Origin: Enterovibrio qingdaonensis
GTDB lineage: Bacteria > Pseudomonadota > Gammaproteobacteria > Enterobacterales > Vibrionaceae
Reading direction: 5' to 3'
NCBI RefSeq assembly: GCF_028683135.1
Contig: NZ_JAJUBB010000002.1
Span: 124,001 to 188,000, forward strand
DNA length: 64,000 bases
Shown here: piece by piece, positions 43,342 through 51,558 of the stretch
Layout: the number at the start of each line of letters is the position of its first letter
How positions within the stretch are numbered: the first letter of the stretch is position 1
Translations under genes and position numbers: made by a program
The notes under the pieces: generated by a model
Databases searched by the model: none
The model's input: only the letters and a program-made list of their open reading frames with translations
What the model was told of the DNA's origin: nothing

Positions 43342-43864
43342 TAAGGAACTATCTCGAAGGAACTTCCTCTCCAAAGGCTCCATTGCCATCGCAGGTGCAA
43401 GTACATTTGTACTTGGGATAGGAGGTGCAGTAGTTCCAGCTCCTGCATGGGCAAGCAGTGCTATAGGTATGCATACCAGTAGCACTCTGTTAATCATGTC
43501 TCGAGATATATACCCTCACGATGATCTTGAAGATAAATATTACACAAGATTATTAATACCGATTGGCGAACAAGCAAAGAAAGATGAATCACTAAGGGGA
43601 TTGTTGATTAATGGCGTTGAAGAGCTAGATAGGCTTTCCTTTGAAAAATTCAACAAGAAATACATAGACCTTAAAGAAGAGGAAGACAGAGTTAGTATTC
43701 TTCGCGACTACGAAAACTCAGCATTCTTTCAGAAAATAAAAGGCACCATGATGATGGGACTATATAACAGCCCTGATTTATGGCCATGGTTTGGTTATGG
43801 CGGTTCGTCATGGGAGCAGGGTGGATATATAAATCGCGGGTATCAGGATATTGATTGGATTTAA
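43289..43864 (+). CDS. Tat-exported gluconate 2-dehydrogenase subunit 3-like protein
   Basis: A 191-residue protein with a twin-arginine signal (SRRNFLSKGS, about 23-32) and hydrophobic region ending APAWA. The rest, from LLIMSRDIYPHDDLEDKYYTRLLIP, matches the gluconate dehydrogenase subunit 3 family. Such small subunits carry the flavoprotein partner through the Tat system and are needed for its stability. Its partner is the GMC gene 23 bases downstream. GAGG lies before the ATG. No cytochrome c subunit gene is present in the operon. Confidence 0.87.
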   Translation: MKFNFKKKKVHSVIPIGNKELSRRNFLSKGSIAIAGASTFVLGIGGAVVPAPAWASSAIGMHTSSTLLIMSRDIYPHDDLEDKYYTRLLIPIGEQAKKDESLRGLLINGVEELDRLSFEKFNKKYIDLKEEEDRVSILRDYENSAFFQKIKGTMMMGLYNSPDLWPWFGYGGSSWEQGGYINRGYQDIDWI

Positions 43865-43887
43865 CTAAATTATAAAAGGATGTAGTA

Positions 43888-45468
43888 ATGTCAAATAAAT
43901 TCAGACTAGATGACGACAGTTTAGTCGTTATCATCGGATCCGGTGCCGGTGGGGGCACACTGGCGAATGAACTTGCGCAGAAAGGTATCCGCTCCGTTGT
44001 TTTAGAAGCAGGAAAACGCTTTACACTCGGCGACATCGATAATGATGAGTGGGGAATGTTTGGAAAAATATCTTGGCTTGATAAGCGCATTTCAACTGCA
44101 CCATCGCGCTTAGCCAAAGATTTTCCTAACCTGCCAGCTTGGATTGTAAAGGGTGTTGGCGGCTCAACTATGCATTGGGCTGGTGTTGCCATGCGATTCC
44201 AAGAACACGAATTCAAAATGAAAACAACCAATGGCGACATACCAGGTGCGAATGTTCTTGATTGGCCGATCACGTTGAAAGAACTTGAGCCTTATTACGT
44301 CCTAGCAGAAAAGAAAATGGGGGTATGTGGTACAGAATCAACAGGCATGCCTTTCCATGGGAAAAGTAGCCACTACAAAGTCGTCGAAGCTGGGGCCCAA
44401 AAGATCGATGCTCACTGCGAACAAGCGACATTAGCCATCAACACTCAACCTCGTGAAGGAAGACCGCCCTGCCAAGTGATGGGCTTTTGCATGCAAGGCT
44501 GCAAAATTGGTGCGAAATGGTCAACGATGTACACAGAGATCCCTCAAGCAGAAGCTACTGGGCATTGCGAGGTACGTCCTGAGTCCATGGTTTTAAGAAT
44601 TGAACACGACAAACAAGGTAAAGTGACTGGTGTTCTCTACGCAGATAAGGAAGGCAATAAGCATTTCCAAAAAGCCCGTGTCATAGCCGTTGCAGCTAAC
44701 TCTATAGAATCGCCACGCTTATTGCTTAACTCTGCCTCAGATATGTTCCCTGAGGGATTAGCAAACTCATCCGGTCAGGTGGGCAAAAACTATATGACGC
44801 ATACTACTGGTGGTGTCTATGCAGAATTTGAAAAGCCTGTTCATATGCACAAAAGTACGGTCGTACCTGGCATTGTAAAAGAGTGGCAAGACAACGATCC
44901 CAAACGTGGCCACTATGCGGGCTACGAGTTGGAAATCCTGCACCTTGGCCTACCATTCATGTCAGCCTTTTTAAACCCAGGTGTGAGTGGCTGGGGAAGA
45001 GAGGTATCTGAATCGCTACGTAACTATGAAAAGATGGCTGGTTTCTGGATTTGTGGTGAAGATATGCCTGTTGAACAAAACAGCATTACGCTTCACGCGA
45101 CAGAAAAAGACCAACATGGACTGCCTGTGCCTGTTGTGTATAAGGCTGATCATATCAACGATACCCGCATGCGAAATCATGCCTACCAGAAGTCAAAGGA
45201 GCTTTTTGAATCCGTGGGTGCCATTAAGGTCAGCAATTTGCCTGCTTATCCTGCTAGCCACAACATGGGCACCAACCGAATGAGCGAGAAACCTCGGGAT
45301 GGCGTTGTTAACTCATGGGGGCAATCACATGATATTGATAATTTGTTCATCTCCGATGGCAGTCAATTCACGACGAGTGCAACAGAGAACCCTACTCTGA
45401 CAATCGTAGCACTTGCAATAAGACAAGCCGACTACATTGCGACGTCCATGAAAAATAAAACCATATAA
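43888..45468 (+). CDS. GMC-family FAD-dependent dehydrogenase, gluconate-dehydrogenase large-subunit-like
   Basis: A 526-residue GMC oxidoreductase. FAD-binding GSGAGGG (17-23) with VVLEAGKRF, the GVGGSTMHWAGVAMRFQ loop (about 88-104), and the C-terminal SDGSQFTTSATENPTLTI (about 490-507) are diagnostic, including the NPT loop of the large subunit of membrane-bound sugar/alcohol dehydrogenases. It has no signal peptide of its own, so it is probably carried out with the Tat-signal subunit upstream. It should oxidise an alcohol or sugar in the periplasm and donate electrons to the respiratory chain. The natural substrate is unknown. AAGGA before the ATG; terminator after the stop. Confidence 0.9.
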   Translation: MSNKFRLDDDSLVVIIGSGAGGGTLANELAQKGIRSVVLEAGKRFTLGDIDNDEWGMFGKISWLDKRISTAPSRLAKDFPNLPAWIVKGVGGSTMHWAGVAMRFQEHEFKMKTTNGDIPGANVLDWPITLKELEPYYVLAEKKMGVCGTESTGMPFHGKSSHYKVVEAGAQKIDAHCEQATLAINTQPREGRPPCQVMGFCMQGCKIGAKWSTMYTEIPQAEATGHCEVRPESMVLRIEHDKQGKVTGVLYADKEGNKHFQKARVIAVAANSIESPRLLLNSASDMFPEGLANSSGQVGKNYMTHTTGGVYAEFEKPVHMHKSTVVPGIVKEWQDNDPKRGHYAGYELEILHLGLPFMSAFLNPGVSGWGREVSESLRNYEKMAGFWICGEDMPVEQNSITLHATEKDQHGLPVPVVYKADHINDTRMRNHAYQKSKELFESVGAIKVSNLPAYPASHNMGTNRMSEKPRDGVVNSWGQSHDIDNLFISDGSQFTTSATENPTLTIVALAIRQADYIATSMKNKTI

Positions 45469-45474
45469 ACTCCT

Positions 45475-45508
45475 AAGAGCCATCTGAGAAATGATGGCTC
45501 TTATTTTA
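45475..45508 (+). terminator. Terminator after GMC operon
   Basis: AAGAGCCAT/ATGGCTCTT stem with a T-rich tail. The porin behind it needs its own promoter, which is present. Confidence 0.85.
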
Positions 45509-45678
45509 TCAATATTCATCAATCTTCTCGTGCATTTAAAAGCCACGTCGATAAATAACAACTCTTAAATATCACTTCATTTCTCGCAATAAAATTATAA
45601 ACCTTAATTAATAGAATGTTAGTACATCTCACTTTATTTAAGATTATCAGAAATAAAGCGCTTTCATATGTGGATTCA

Positions 45679-45694
45679 GCAACACGCTGTCGCA
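45679..45694. promoter_or_regulatory. Activator dyad upstream of island porin
   Basis: GCAACACGCTGTCGCA is a dyad GC-n-ACA-N3-TGT-n-GC. Its right half CTGTCGCA is identical to the element at 39435-39442 before the E1-alpha promoter. It lies about 110 bp before the -24 box. Confidence 0.6.
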
Positions 45695-45801
45695 ATTAAG
45701 ATGAAGCAGTAAAGACATTTTGTTGCACTAATTTAATTGAAACAAATTTCACACGGCTATCGCAAGGTGTTGTTTTTAAAGGTAATAAATTAAAAAATCA
45801 A

Positions 45802-45819
45802 TTGGCATCGCCATTGCAA
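45802..45819 (+). promoter_or_regulatory. Sigma-54 (-24/-12) promoter for island porin
   Basis: TTGGCATCGCCATTGCAA has exact GG-N10-GC spacing and near-consensus TTGGCA and TTGCA boxes, the best of the three in the island. Transcription would start near 45829, which rules out the ATG at 45828 as the porin start. Confidence 0.82.
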
Positions 45820-45863
45820 ATAAAGGAATGGACAACAAACAAAACATTAACAAGGAGTGTCTT

Positions 45864-47069
45864 GTGAAAAAGCATAACTACCCCATGGCAATCGCTTTAT
45901 TAATCTCACCTTATGCAATGGCTGAAATTCCTGTATACGATAAGGATGGCTATTCATTTGGTGTCGATGGTTGGGTTATTCTAAATGCCAGTTCAACAAG
46001 AGGAGATGCAGAAGGTAACGACGCCTTTAGAATTACTTCCGGTGATTCACCAAACATGGTTGGCTTTAATTTCGGTGTTCCTGAGTCTCAAGGGATTAAA
46101 GCCAATGCCCGATTAGGATTAAGAATTAACCCTCACTCTGGTGAAGGCAACTATAAAAACCTAGGTAATGTCGGTTCGACAGCGTCAAAGTCGCTCGATC
46201 CTAGGGAAATTTATGCCACTTTTGATGGTGATTTCGGTCAAATCGTCATAGGTAAGCAATACAGTATTTTTAATGGTCGCCCTGTTCTTGCGGATGCGTC
46301 AGTACTGGCGGGCGGATTTTTTGTCTATGACATTGCAAACGACGGTGGTGCTCTCGGTGCGGGCTCATTGCATTCTGGTTACCTGTACGCGAACTTTAAT
46401 AGCGGTATTCGTTATAACTCGCCCACAGACTCTTCAGTCAAATTCTCTGTTGGCCTGTATGACCCAAGTACCATTCAATCCATACTGCCTAGTGTTAAAA
46501 GCGCGCCTGTCGCTTCAAAAACGACCTCTCCGCGATTTGAAGCGGACGTGTCATATGGTCAGGATTTTGATGGTGGCAACTTTCTCCTCTATGCGGATAC
46601 GATTTACCAATCTGCAGAAAACTGTACGGTCAATGGTGTGACATGCGCTTCTGGGAGCAAAGTCGAAGCAACCGGTTATTCAGCGGGCGCAAGCTTGAAC
46701 TACGGTATCTTCAGCCTATTTGCTTCTGGCTTTAAAGGTGAGGGATTGGGATCGGCTTTACAACTCGATTTTGACTCACTCGATGATTCAGGCCGCGAGC
46801 GCGAAAGTAGTGGCTATTGGCTGCAAACTACCGTCAATGTAACGACAGATACGCTACTACGTTTGAGTTACGGTGAAACAAAGATTGATCAGACCGATGC
46901 GACTGCTGGTCACAAAGCCCAGGGCACTGTTTTTGGTATCTATCACAACTATAACGACCATATTGCTCTGTATACCGAAGTTGGTCGCTCAGAATTTGAT
47001 TTAAATCCAGTGTTTGGACAAGCAACCGAGACTGATTATATCACCGTCGGTACTCGATTAATGTGGTAA
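45864..47069 (+). CDS. Outer-membrane porin of the catabolic island
   Basis: A ~401-residue beta-barrel porin. The start is a GTG preceded by AAGGAG with six-base spacing; it yields a signal peptide MKKHNYPMAIALLISPYAMA. An upstream ATG (45828) in frame coincides with the predicted transcription start and is rejected. EIYATFDGDFGQIVIGKQYSIFNGRPVLAD resembles the substrate-specific porins of Vibrio, and the C-terminus (VGTRLMW) ends in an aromatic residue as needed for barrel insertion. Its own sigma-54 promoter and enhancer put it under the same activator as the enzymes, so it likely admits the pathway substrate. Confidence 0.88.
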   Translation: MKKHNYPMAIALLISPYAMAEIPVYDKDGYSFGVDGWVILNASSTRGDAEGNDAFRITSGDSPNMVGFNFGVPESQGIKANARLGLRINPHSGEGNYKNLGNVGSTASKSLDPREIYATFDGDFGQIVIGKQYSIFNGRPVLADASVLAGGFFVYDIANDGGALGAGSLHSGYLYANFNSGIRYNSPTDSSVKFSVGLYDPSTIQSILPSVKSAPVASKTTSPRFEADVSYGQDFDGGNFLLYADTIYQSAENCTVNGVTCASGSKVEATGYSAGASLNYGIFSLFASGFKGEGLGSALQLDFDSLDDSGRERESSGYWLQTTVNVTTDTLLRLSYGETKIDQTDATAGHKAQGTVFGIYHNYNDHIALYTEVGRSEFDLNPVFGQATETDYITVGTRLMW

Positions 47070-47094
47070 AGAAAAAAATGTAACTGCCTTTTTT

Positions 47095-47118
47095 GCCCGC
47101 GAATGAAGCGGGCTTTTT
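47095..47118 (+). terminator. Terminator after island porin
   Basis: GCCCGC/GCGGGC stem, 7-nt loop, six T. Confidence 0.9.
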
Positions 47119-47179
47119 TGTCGCCTTCCATTCAGTAAATCGACAATTAAAAGGGAGATAGCACTTAGCTTGGGTGTAT

Positions 47180-47207
47180 AAAGCCAGCACGAATGTGTTG
47201 GCTTTTG
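47180..47207 (-). terminator. Terminator behind the quinone-oxidoreductase fragment
   Basis: AAGCCA-CAC/GTG-TGGCTT hairpin (one wobble) with T-rich sequence on the minus strand. Confidence 0.65.
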
Positions 47208-47221
47208 CATTTGGCGTATAG

Positions 47222-47510
47222 TTAGATTTTCATGACCAATTTGCCACGTACACGGCCTTGAGCACTGATATCAAAAGCTGTGGTAACGTCATCAAGGCTG
47301 AAGGTTTGTGCAACCGTTACGGCCAATTGACCTGCGTCCACCATCTCGGCAACATGACGCAATTGTTCACCGTTCGCTTGAACAAATACAAACTCCGCCG
47401 ACACGCCTAACGCTTTAGCTTTCGCTTCAGTTTCTGCAGTCACACCGGTGATCGACACGAGTTTGCCGCCGCGCTTTATTGCCGCTCCTTGCGACAACCA
47501 AAGAGGTTAG
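47222..47510 (-). pseudogene. Quinone oxidoreductase / zinc-type alcohol dehydrogenase, 3' fragment (right copy)
   Basis: About 95 C-terminal residues of an MDR-superfamily reductase: RGGKLVSITGVTAETEAKAKALGV...EQLRHVAEMVDAGQLAVTVAQTFSLDDVTTAFD and the end RGKLVMKI. A full family member has about 310-340 residues, so the catalytic and nucleotide-binding parts are gone; a stop (TAA in frame) lies just upstream of the conserved part. It is a decayed remnant at the right edge of the island, and its 3' end is duplicated at the left edge. Confidence 0.8.
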
Positions 47511-47670
47511 ACGCGGATCATTATCGCGTAAATTCGCAGATCTTTTCGTCAATTATAGATTTCATCAATACGAGGTTCTCTCATATAAACAGTGTGTTAC
47601 CTTTTTCTTGCAAGTTATTGGACACTCAAAACGTGCCAGTGAAATTTGAACGGTAACACAGGAAGAAAAG

Positions 47671-47928
47671 ATGAAAGTTGGCTTAAAATTGGATGCTAAT
47701 GTTTCGGTATCAAAACTTCATATCTCTCAAGTCGTCACTTTTGATAATAGCTTCAACATTTATCTATCAAACGGGCACACGCTAACCGTCGTTAGAGAAG
47801 TGGATTCGGAACATTTTCAGGATTGTATCGAAGTACCCGTCAATGAATATCATCGTATACAAAGGGAGCTATCTGAGTATCTTGGCATTGAAATCGAAGA
47901 TGCGAATAACGTGTTAGATCAATGCTGA
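47671..47928 (+). CDS. Small hypothetical protein
   Basis: An 85-residue soluble protein starting MKVGLKLDANVSVSKLHISQVV; no signal or membrane segment, and a Cys at the extreme C-terminus. It has a strong ribosome site (AGGAAG). I recognise no family. A 10-bp perfect hairpin (GTCAAGCCCA/TGGGCTTGAC) lies 37 bases after the stop. Confidence 0.65.
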   Translation: MKVGLKLDANVSVSKLHISQVVTFDNSFNIYLSNGHTLTVVREVDSEHFQDCIEVPVNEYHRIQRELSEYLGIEIEDANNVLDQC

Positions 47929-47964
47929 TACGAGTGTGAAAATACATAACAGATAAGCGTTATA

Positions 47965-47990
47965 GTCAAGCCCATTTAAGTGGGCTTGAC
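47965..47990. terminator. Hairpin between convergent small genes
   Basis: GTCAAGCCCA/TGGGCTTGAC, perfect 10-bp stem with a 6-nt loop, no T run. Probably a weak or shared terminator. Confidence 0.55.
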
Positions 47991-48001
47991 CTTGTGTGAT
48001 G

Positions 48002-48436
48002 TTATTCATTTACAACTTCATACCAATACCTAGTGCTTTGTTTTTTACCTAAGCTATCTAAAAGTCCTTGTTTCAAAAGGTCACATGTAGACTGAGTTCC
48101 ATCTCTCAAAATGTTTGTTTTTATCTTTACAGCCGCTACCGTCGTTCCTCTTTGATTTGATGGGACATTACCATACTGTAATCCATCTTTGTCGGATCCA
48201 GGCTTGTTGGGTACTTTATTGGACTGAACTTGGATGTTAGTTATGTCTCCAAATATACCTTGATTATCAACCCGCATCCCTCCATCTCCTGTAGAAACAA
48301 TAGTGTTATTGTCTGCCATATTACTCATAGTCAAACTGTTGATTGCTTCTTTTGCGGAGAGATACTTTTCTGTACTCATATCTGTGGGGGCTTTAGCTAC
48401 TTTTTGCTGCGGGTTTACCATTTGTAATTTTGGCAT
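48002..48436 (-). CDS. Hypothetical protein
   Basis: A 144-residue hydrophilic protein (MPKLQMVNPQQKVAKAPTDMSTEKYL...), low in hydrophobic residues at the N-terminus and with no signal. The middle is rich in Gly, Asp and Asn (STGDGGMRVDNQGIFGDI). Clear ribosome site GAGGA five bases before the ATG. Base use is more A/T-rich than the core genes. No family recognised. Confidence 0.65.
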   Translation of the reverse strand: MPKLQMVNPQQKVAKAPTDMSTEKYLSAKEAINSLTMSNMADNNTIVSTGDGGMRVDNQGIFGDITNIQVQSNKVPNKPGSDKDGLQYGNVPSNQRGTTVAAVKIKTNILRDGTQSTCDLLKQGLLDSLGKKQSTRYWYEVVNE

Positions 48437-48920
48437 TGTATTCCTCTATCTAGACTGTGATTGATATTGTTCCAATCTGTCTATGTTAAAAACATAGTGG
48501 GATTGCAACTTGTTGAAAAAATTATTTATTCGTGAATTGATTTTTAATCATGCGGGCTTAACTCGCACTTAATATAAAACGGTAGTCAATTCAGGTTGTG
48601 AAGAATTTTTGCGTTTGAAATTACTATTTGGAAAAATGGAAGACTTAGAGGGTTATCTGATAGTGACTCTGAAACAGAGGTGATAGAGGACTAATTATTT
48701 ATGAGTGAATAAATGACATTTTCAGGATGAGATTCCGTAACACTGCTTTATGGCTCGTCATGCAAATGATACTTTCGCTTTCAATATGTATTGTCGTAAG
48801 CGAGAGTCTGCTGTCTTTGCCTAAGTTCGTACAAAATGACTATTTACACGTAAAGCAGAATGGCGGGTTCTGAGTTAAATAAAACCAAAATCCCATCGCC
48901 CGCCATTCTCTGGTTAAGCG
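48437..48920. other. A/T-rich intergenic region with an 11-bp inverted repeat
   Basis: About 480 bases without a convincing gene. AGAATGGCGGG (48857-48867) and CCCGCCATTCT (48899-48909) are perfect inverted copies with a 31-base loop behind the lipoprotein gene; they may act as its 3' structure, though there is no T run. Confidence 0.5.
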
Positions 48921-49799
48921 TTATGAATCATAGGTCCAAACATGGCCTAACTTGTACTTAGGGTTGTTATAGTACAATCCGTGGTCGTAGACTTTTATGG
49001 GATACTTAGAAACTTTATTGATATAGCTGCTTGCGTCATGAACGGCACCGTTGATCAATTCATTGATGTACGGTTTGTCGGCAAGGTGAATATTAACGGT
49101 AATGAGATCTACAGTGATCAGATCCAATTTAGTTTGAACATACTCCACCTGTTCTTCATCACCCTTACCCACGATGACCCATGAGGTTGTTTCATACAAT
49201 TTGTCGGGCATGGAAATTTTCAGGTCTTCAATTTCGGCTAAATCTTTACTTGCCGTTTCTTCTGCGCGAACCATTTGGTTGGTAAACGCTTCAATGTGAG
49301 CGATAGCAGAATCACTACAGCCACTTTTAATTTCGTCGAAGGATTCAGTGCTTGAGTTGTTCAAAAAATCACAAGGTACATCCGTTTCTCTCAGCGCACC
49401 TGCCGCGAATGTTCTTAATTCTTCGCTGACAACGTCACCTTCGACCAACAAGTCAATTTGGTCGACGTAATTGAGGTGTTTGAGGATCTCTGAGTTGTAA
49501 TAATCAACAGTGTCTTTAAGTGTCGCTTTTCTCTTTGCTGTAAGTTGAGCAAGCACTTGATTGTAGCTGTCTTTTACGCCTGAGATTTCACAGACATTAT
49601 CAATGACAGTGCGTCCTCGGCTGTCTTCTCGCGTTGACCAGTTCGAGGTTTCGCAAAATGCGCGGGTAGAATAGATTTGGTCGTTGGTATATGACCCTTC
49701 AAAAACGAAAATATCATTTTTTACTGTTTCGATAGGATCAGACCCACATCCTGCTAAAAGTAGTGCGGAGATACATCCTGCCAGTCTCAGTTTTCTCAC
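48921..49799 (-). CDS. Predicted lipoprotein of unknown function
   Basis: A ~292-residue lipoprotein: MRKLRLAGCISALLLAGCGSD with lipobox LAGC. The mature protein has six or so cysteines and an alpha-helical middle (QVLAQLTAKRKATLKDTVDYYNSEI). I recognise no family. An ATG at 49829 in frame would add a run of isoleucines, encoded by a Fur-box-like sequence; the GTG at 49799 has AAGG at good spacing and makes a normal signal peptide, so it is preferred. Confidence 0.75.
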   Translation of the reverse strand: MRKLRLAGCISALLLAGCGSDPIETVKNDIFVFEGSYTNDQIYSTRAFCETSNWSTREDSRGRTVIDNVCEISGVKDSYNQVLAQLTAKRKATLKDTVDYYNSEILKHLNYVDQIDLLVEGDVVSEELRTFAAGALRETDVPCDFLNNSSTESFDEIKSGCSDSAIAHIEAFTNQMVRAEETASKDLAEIEDLKISMPDKLYETTSWVIVGKGDEEQVEYVQTKLDLITVDLITVNIHLADKPYINELINGAVHDASSYINKVSKYPIKVYDHGLYYNNPKYKLGHVWTYDS

Positions 49800-49809
49800 A
49801 ATAAAACGC

Positions 49810-49834
49810 CTTAAAATTATGATTATCATTTATA
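49810..49834. promoter_or_regulatory. Fur-box-like sequence upstream of the lipoprotein gene
   Basis: The palindromic core ATGATTATCAT (with flanking A/T) resembles the centre of the Fur consensus GATAATGATAATCATTATC. It lies just before the GTG start of the lipoprotein gene, so iron control is possible. Confidence 0.4.
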
Positions 49835-50448
49835 TCATGCAGACATTTTCGGAAGAGCGAGGAGTTTTTAGGTAGATAGGGGAATTGCGATCTGGTTAAC
49901 ATTATTCAGGCGGTCCAGTTACTCGTATTAATTAAGATTAATGGATTGGATTTGGCATATTTATTGTCATCTATTCGCTAGAATTTAACTAACGATCTTG
50001 AGCATGTAACCCTTCCGACCTTCTCTGTCATTACATGTCGATTACCACGCTTAATGTCATCACATTGATGTATTCAATGTTTGCACTTGTGATGGCACAT
50101 TTGGATTAATATCATCAATACTCAACAGTTGCACAATGCATGCATTATGTGTTGCCTAGTTTATCGATATATTCATTTGTTTTTTTGTATGAAATTATAG
50201 CTTCTTATTTATTCGAGAGAAATCATTAATAGTTTCATAATGAGATTTTAAAAATGTGGCTCATGCCACGGTTAATTTATTTTCAATAAGAATCTCGATG
50301 AATATATATCGCAATTATATTCAATATCTATTGATGATATGACGAGGCTCTCATATAGATTGAGGGGAAATTGCATGATTGCAGTCCGAAATGTGAGAAT
50401 AGTTTTACTAATGAGACATTTTGTTTTTGTAATCACTAGAGTAGAAAT
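49835..50448. other. A/T-rich intergenic region upstream of porin-exeM operon
   Basis: About 610 bases between divergent genes. A CATTGA/TCAATG hairpin occurs near 50062-50080. No coding frame or known RNA was recognised. Confidence 0.45.
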
Positions 50449-51528
50449 ATGGATATTGCAACGCCTCAAAAAGCAGTTTTGGCAACTTTGCTTTCTTCCC
50501 TTCTTGCTGCACCTGCAGTTAACGCAATCGAAATTTACCAGAATGCGAACGGCGACAAACTAGACCTTTATGGTGAAGTCGGCGTAGGTGGTCACATCGG
50601 TGCCAACTACGAGTACGGCGAGTTCTATGATGACCAATATTATGTTGATGATTCTTTTGCCACATTGGGGGTTAAAGGGGTTAAAGACGGCATCATTTAC
50701 CGCCTAGAACTTGACTACCAACGTGAGAACTGGAAATACGCAGACGGTGAGTTGGCATTAGCGGTGGACAAATTGTTCCTCGGCTATCAAATCAATGATA
50801 ACCACTATGTTGAAGCGGGCCTGACGGATACGGCATTTGATGACTATGACAAATACGGCGACTTCACGCTTGATACCACAGTAGAAAGTGGCGAGGCTGG
50901 CGACCAAGACGCAACAGTCAAGTACGAAGGTCGATTCGGTAAGATCAAGACCGGTATCTCATATACCTACGGTGCGCAATCTAGCTCCGGTTCTGAGTTG
51001 GGCGACACAGTGAATGGCTATATCGGCTACTTTGGTGACGTGTTCTCAGTCGTTGGTGGCTTAGAAGGTCGTGGCGGTGCTGCGGGTGAGTCAAAATATG
51101 GCGAGCATTCTTTAATGGGGCTTGGCATGCGCTGGGTTGCAACCGATAAGATCACCGTTGGCCTTAATGCCTTCTACGAACGTGAAGACATTGCTCAAGA
51201 AAAAACCGCCATTGATATCACTGACCCAAACAACAAAATTTATGCGTACAACAACTACCAGACACTGACTAACAAAGGTGGCCTAGTTTCCGCTAAGTAT
51301 CAGATTGATGAGAAGTGGAACATCGTTACCTCTATTAACTATGAAGCCTATGAAGAATGGGACGAGAACAGTAAGTACTACGACGAAGAAACCAGCTGGG
51401 GCAACAGCCGCACTTGGGGCACCTTGGGTGTGAACTACAAGCCATCTCGATCAACGCTGATCGCGATTGAAGGCAACCTTGGTGAATCTGCACAAAATGC
51501 GTACGCCTACGCACGTGTTTACTTCTAA
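50449..51528 (+). CDS. Outer-membrane porin-like protein upstream of ExeM nuclease
   Basis: A 359-residue barrel protein with a signal peptide (ends APAVNA) and IEIYQNANGDKLDLYGEVGVGGHIGANY at the mature start, the classic OmpC/OmpU-like first strand. It ends in ARVYF with the terminal Phe insertion signal. The many acidic residues in loops resemble small-solute porins. It precedes the nuclease gene by 30 bases with no terminator, so the two form an operon. A linked role in taking up nucleotides or phosphate released by the nuclease is plausible (inference). Confidence 0.85.
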   Translation: MDIATPQKAVLATLLSSLLAAPAVNAIEIYQNANGDKLDLYGEVGVGGHIGANYEYGEFYDDQYYVDDSFATLGVKGVKDGIIYRLELDYQRENWKYADGELALAVDKLFLGYQINDNHYVEAGLTDTAFDDYDKYGDFTLDTTVESGEAGDQDATVKYEGRFGKIKTGISYTYGAQSSSGSELGDTVNGYIGYFGDVFSVVGGLEGRGGAAGESKYGEHSLMGLGMRWVATDKITVGLNAFYEREDIAQEKTAIDITDPNNKIYAYNNYQTLTNKGGLVSAKYQIDEKWNIVTSINYEAYEEWDENSKYYDEETSWGNSRTWGTLGVNYKPSRSTLIAIEGNLGESAQNAYAYARVYF

Positions 51529-51558
51529 TCTCTCCCGAATTTAGCAATAGGTTTTATT

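Noticed and set aside
45828-45863. ATG at 45828 as start of the island porin
   Set aside because: It coincides with the predicted sigma-54 transcription start, has no ribosome site, and adds 12 residues before a proper signal peptide that starts at a GTG with AAGGAG.
34964-47247. Island as an intact integrative element with att sites
   Set aside because: The flanking repeats have diverged at 4 of 36 positions and no integrase or mobility gene is present, so only an old insertion or recombination is proposed.
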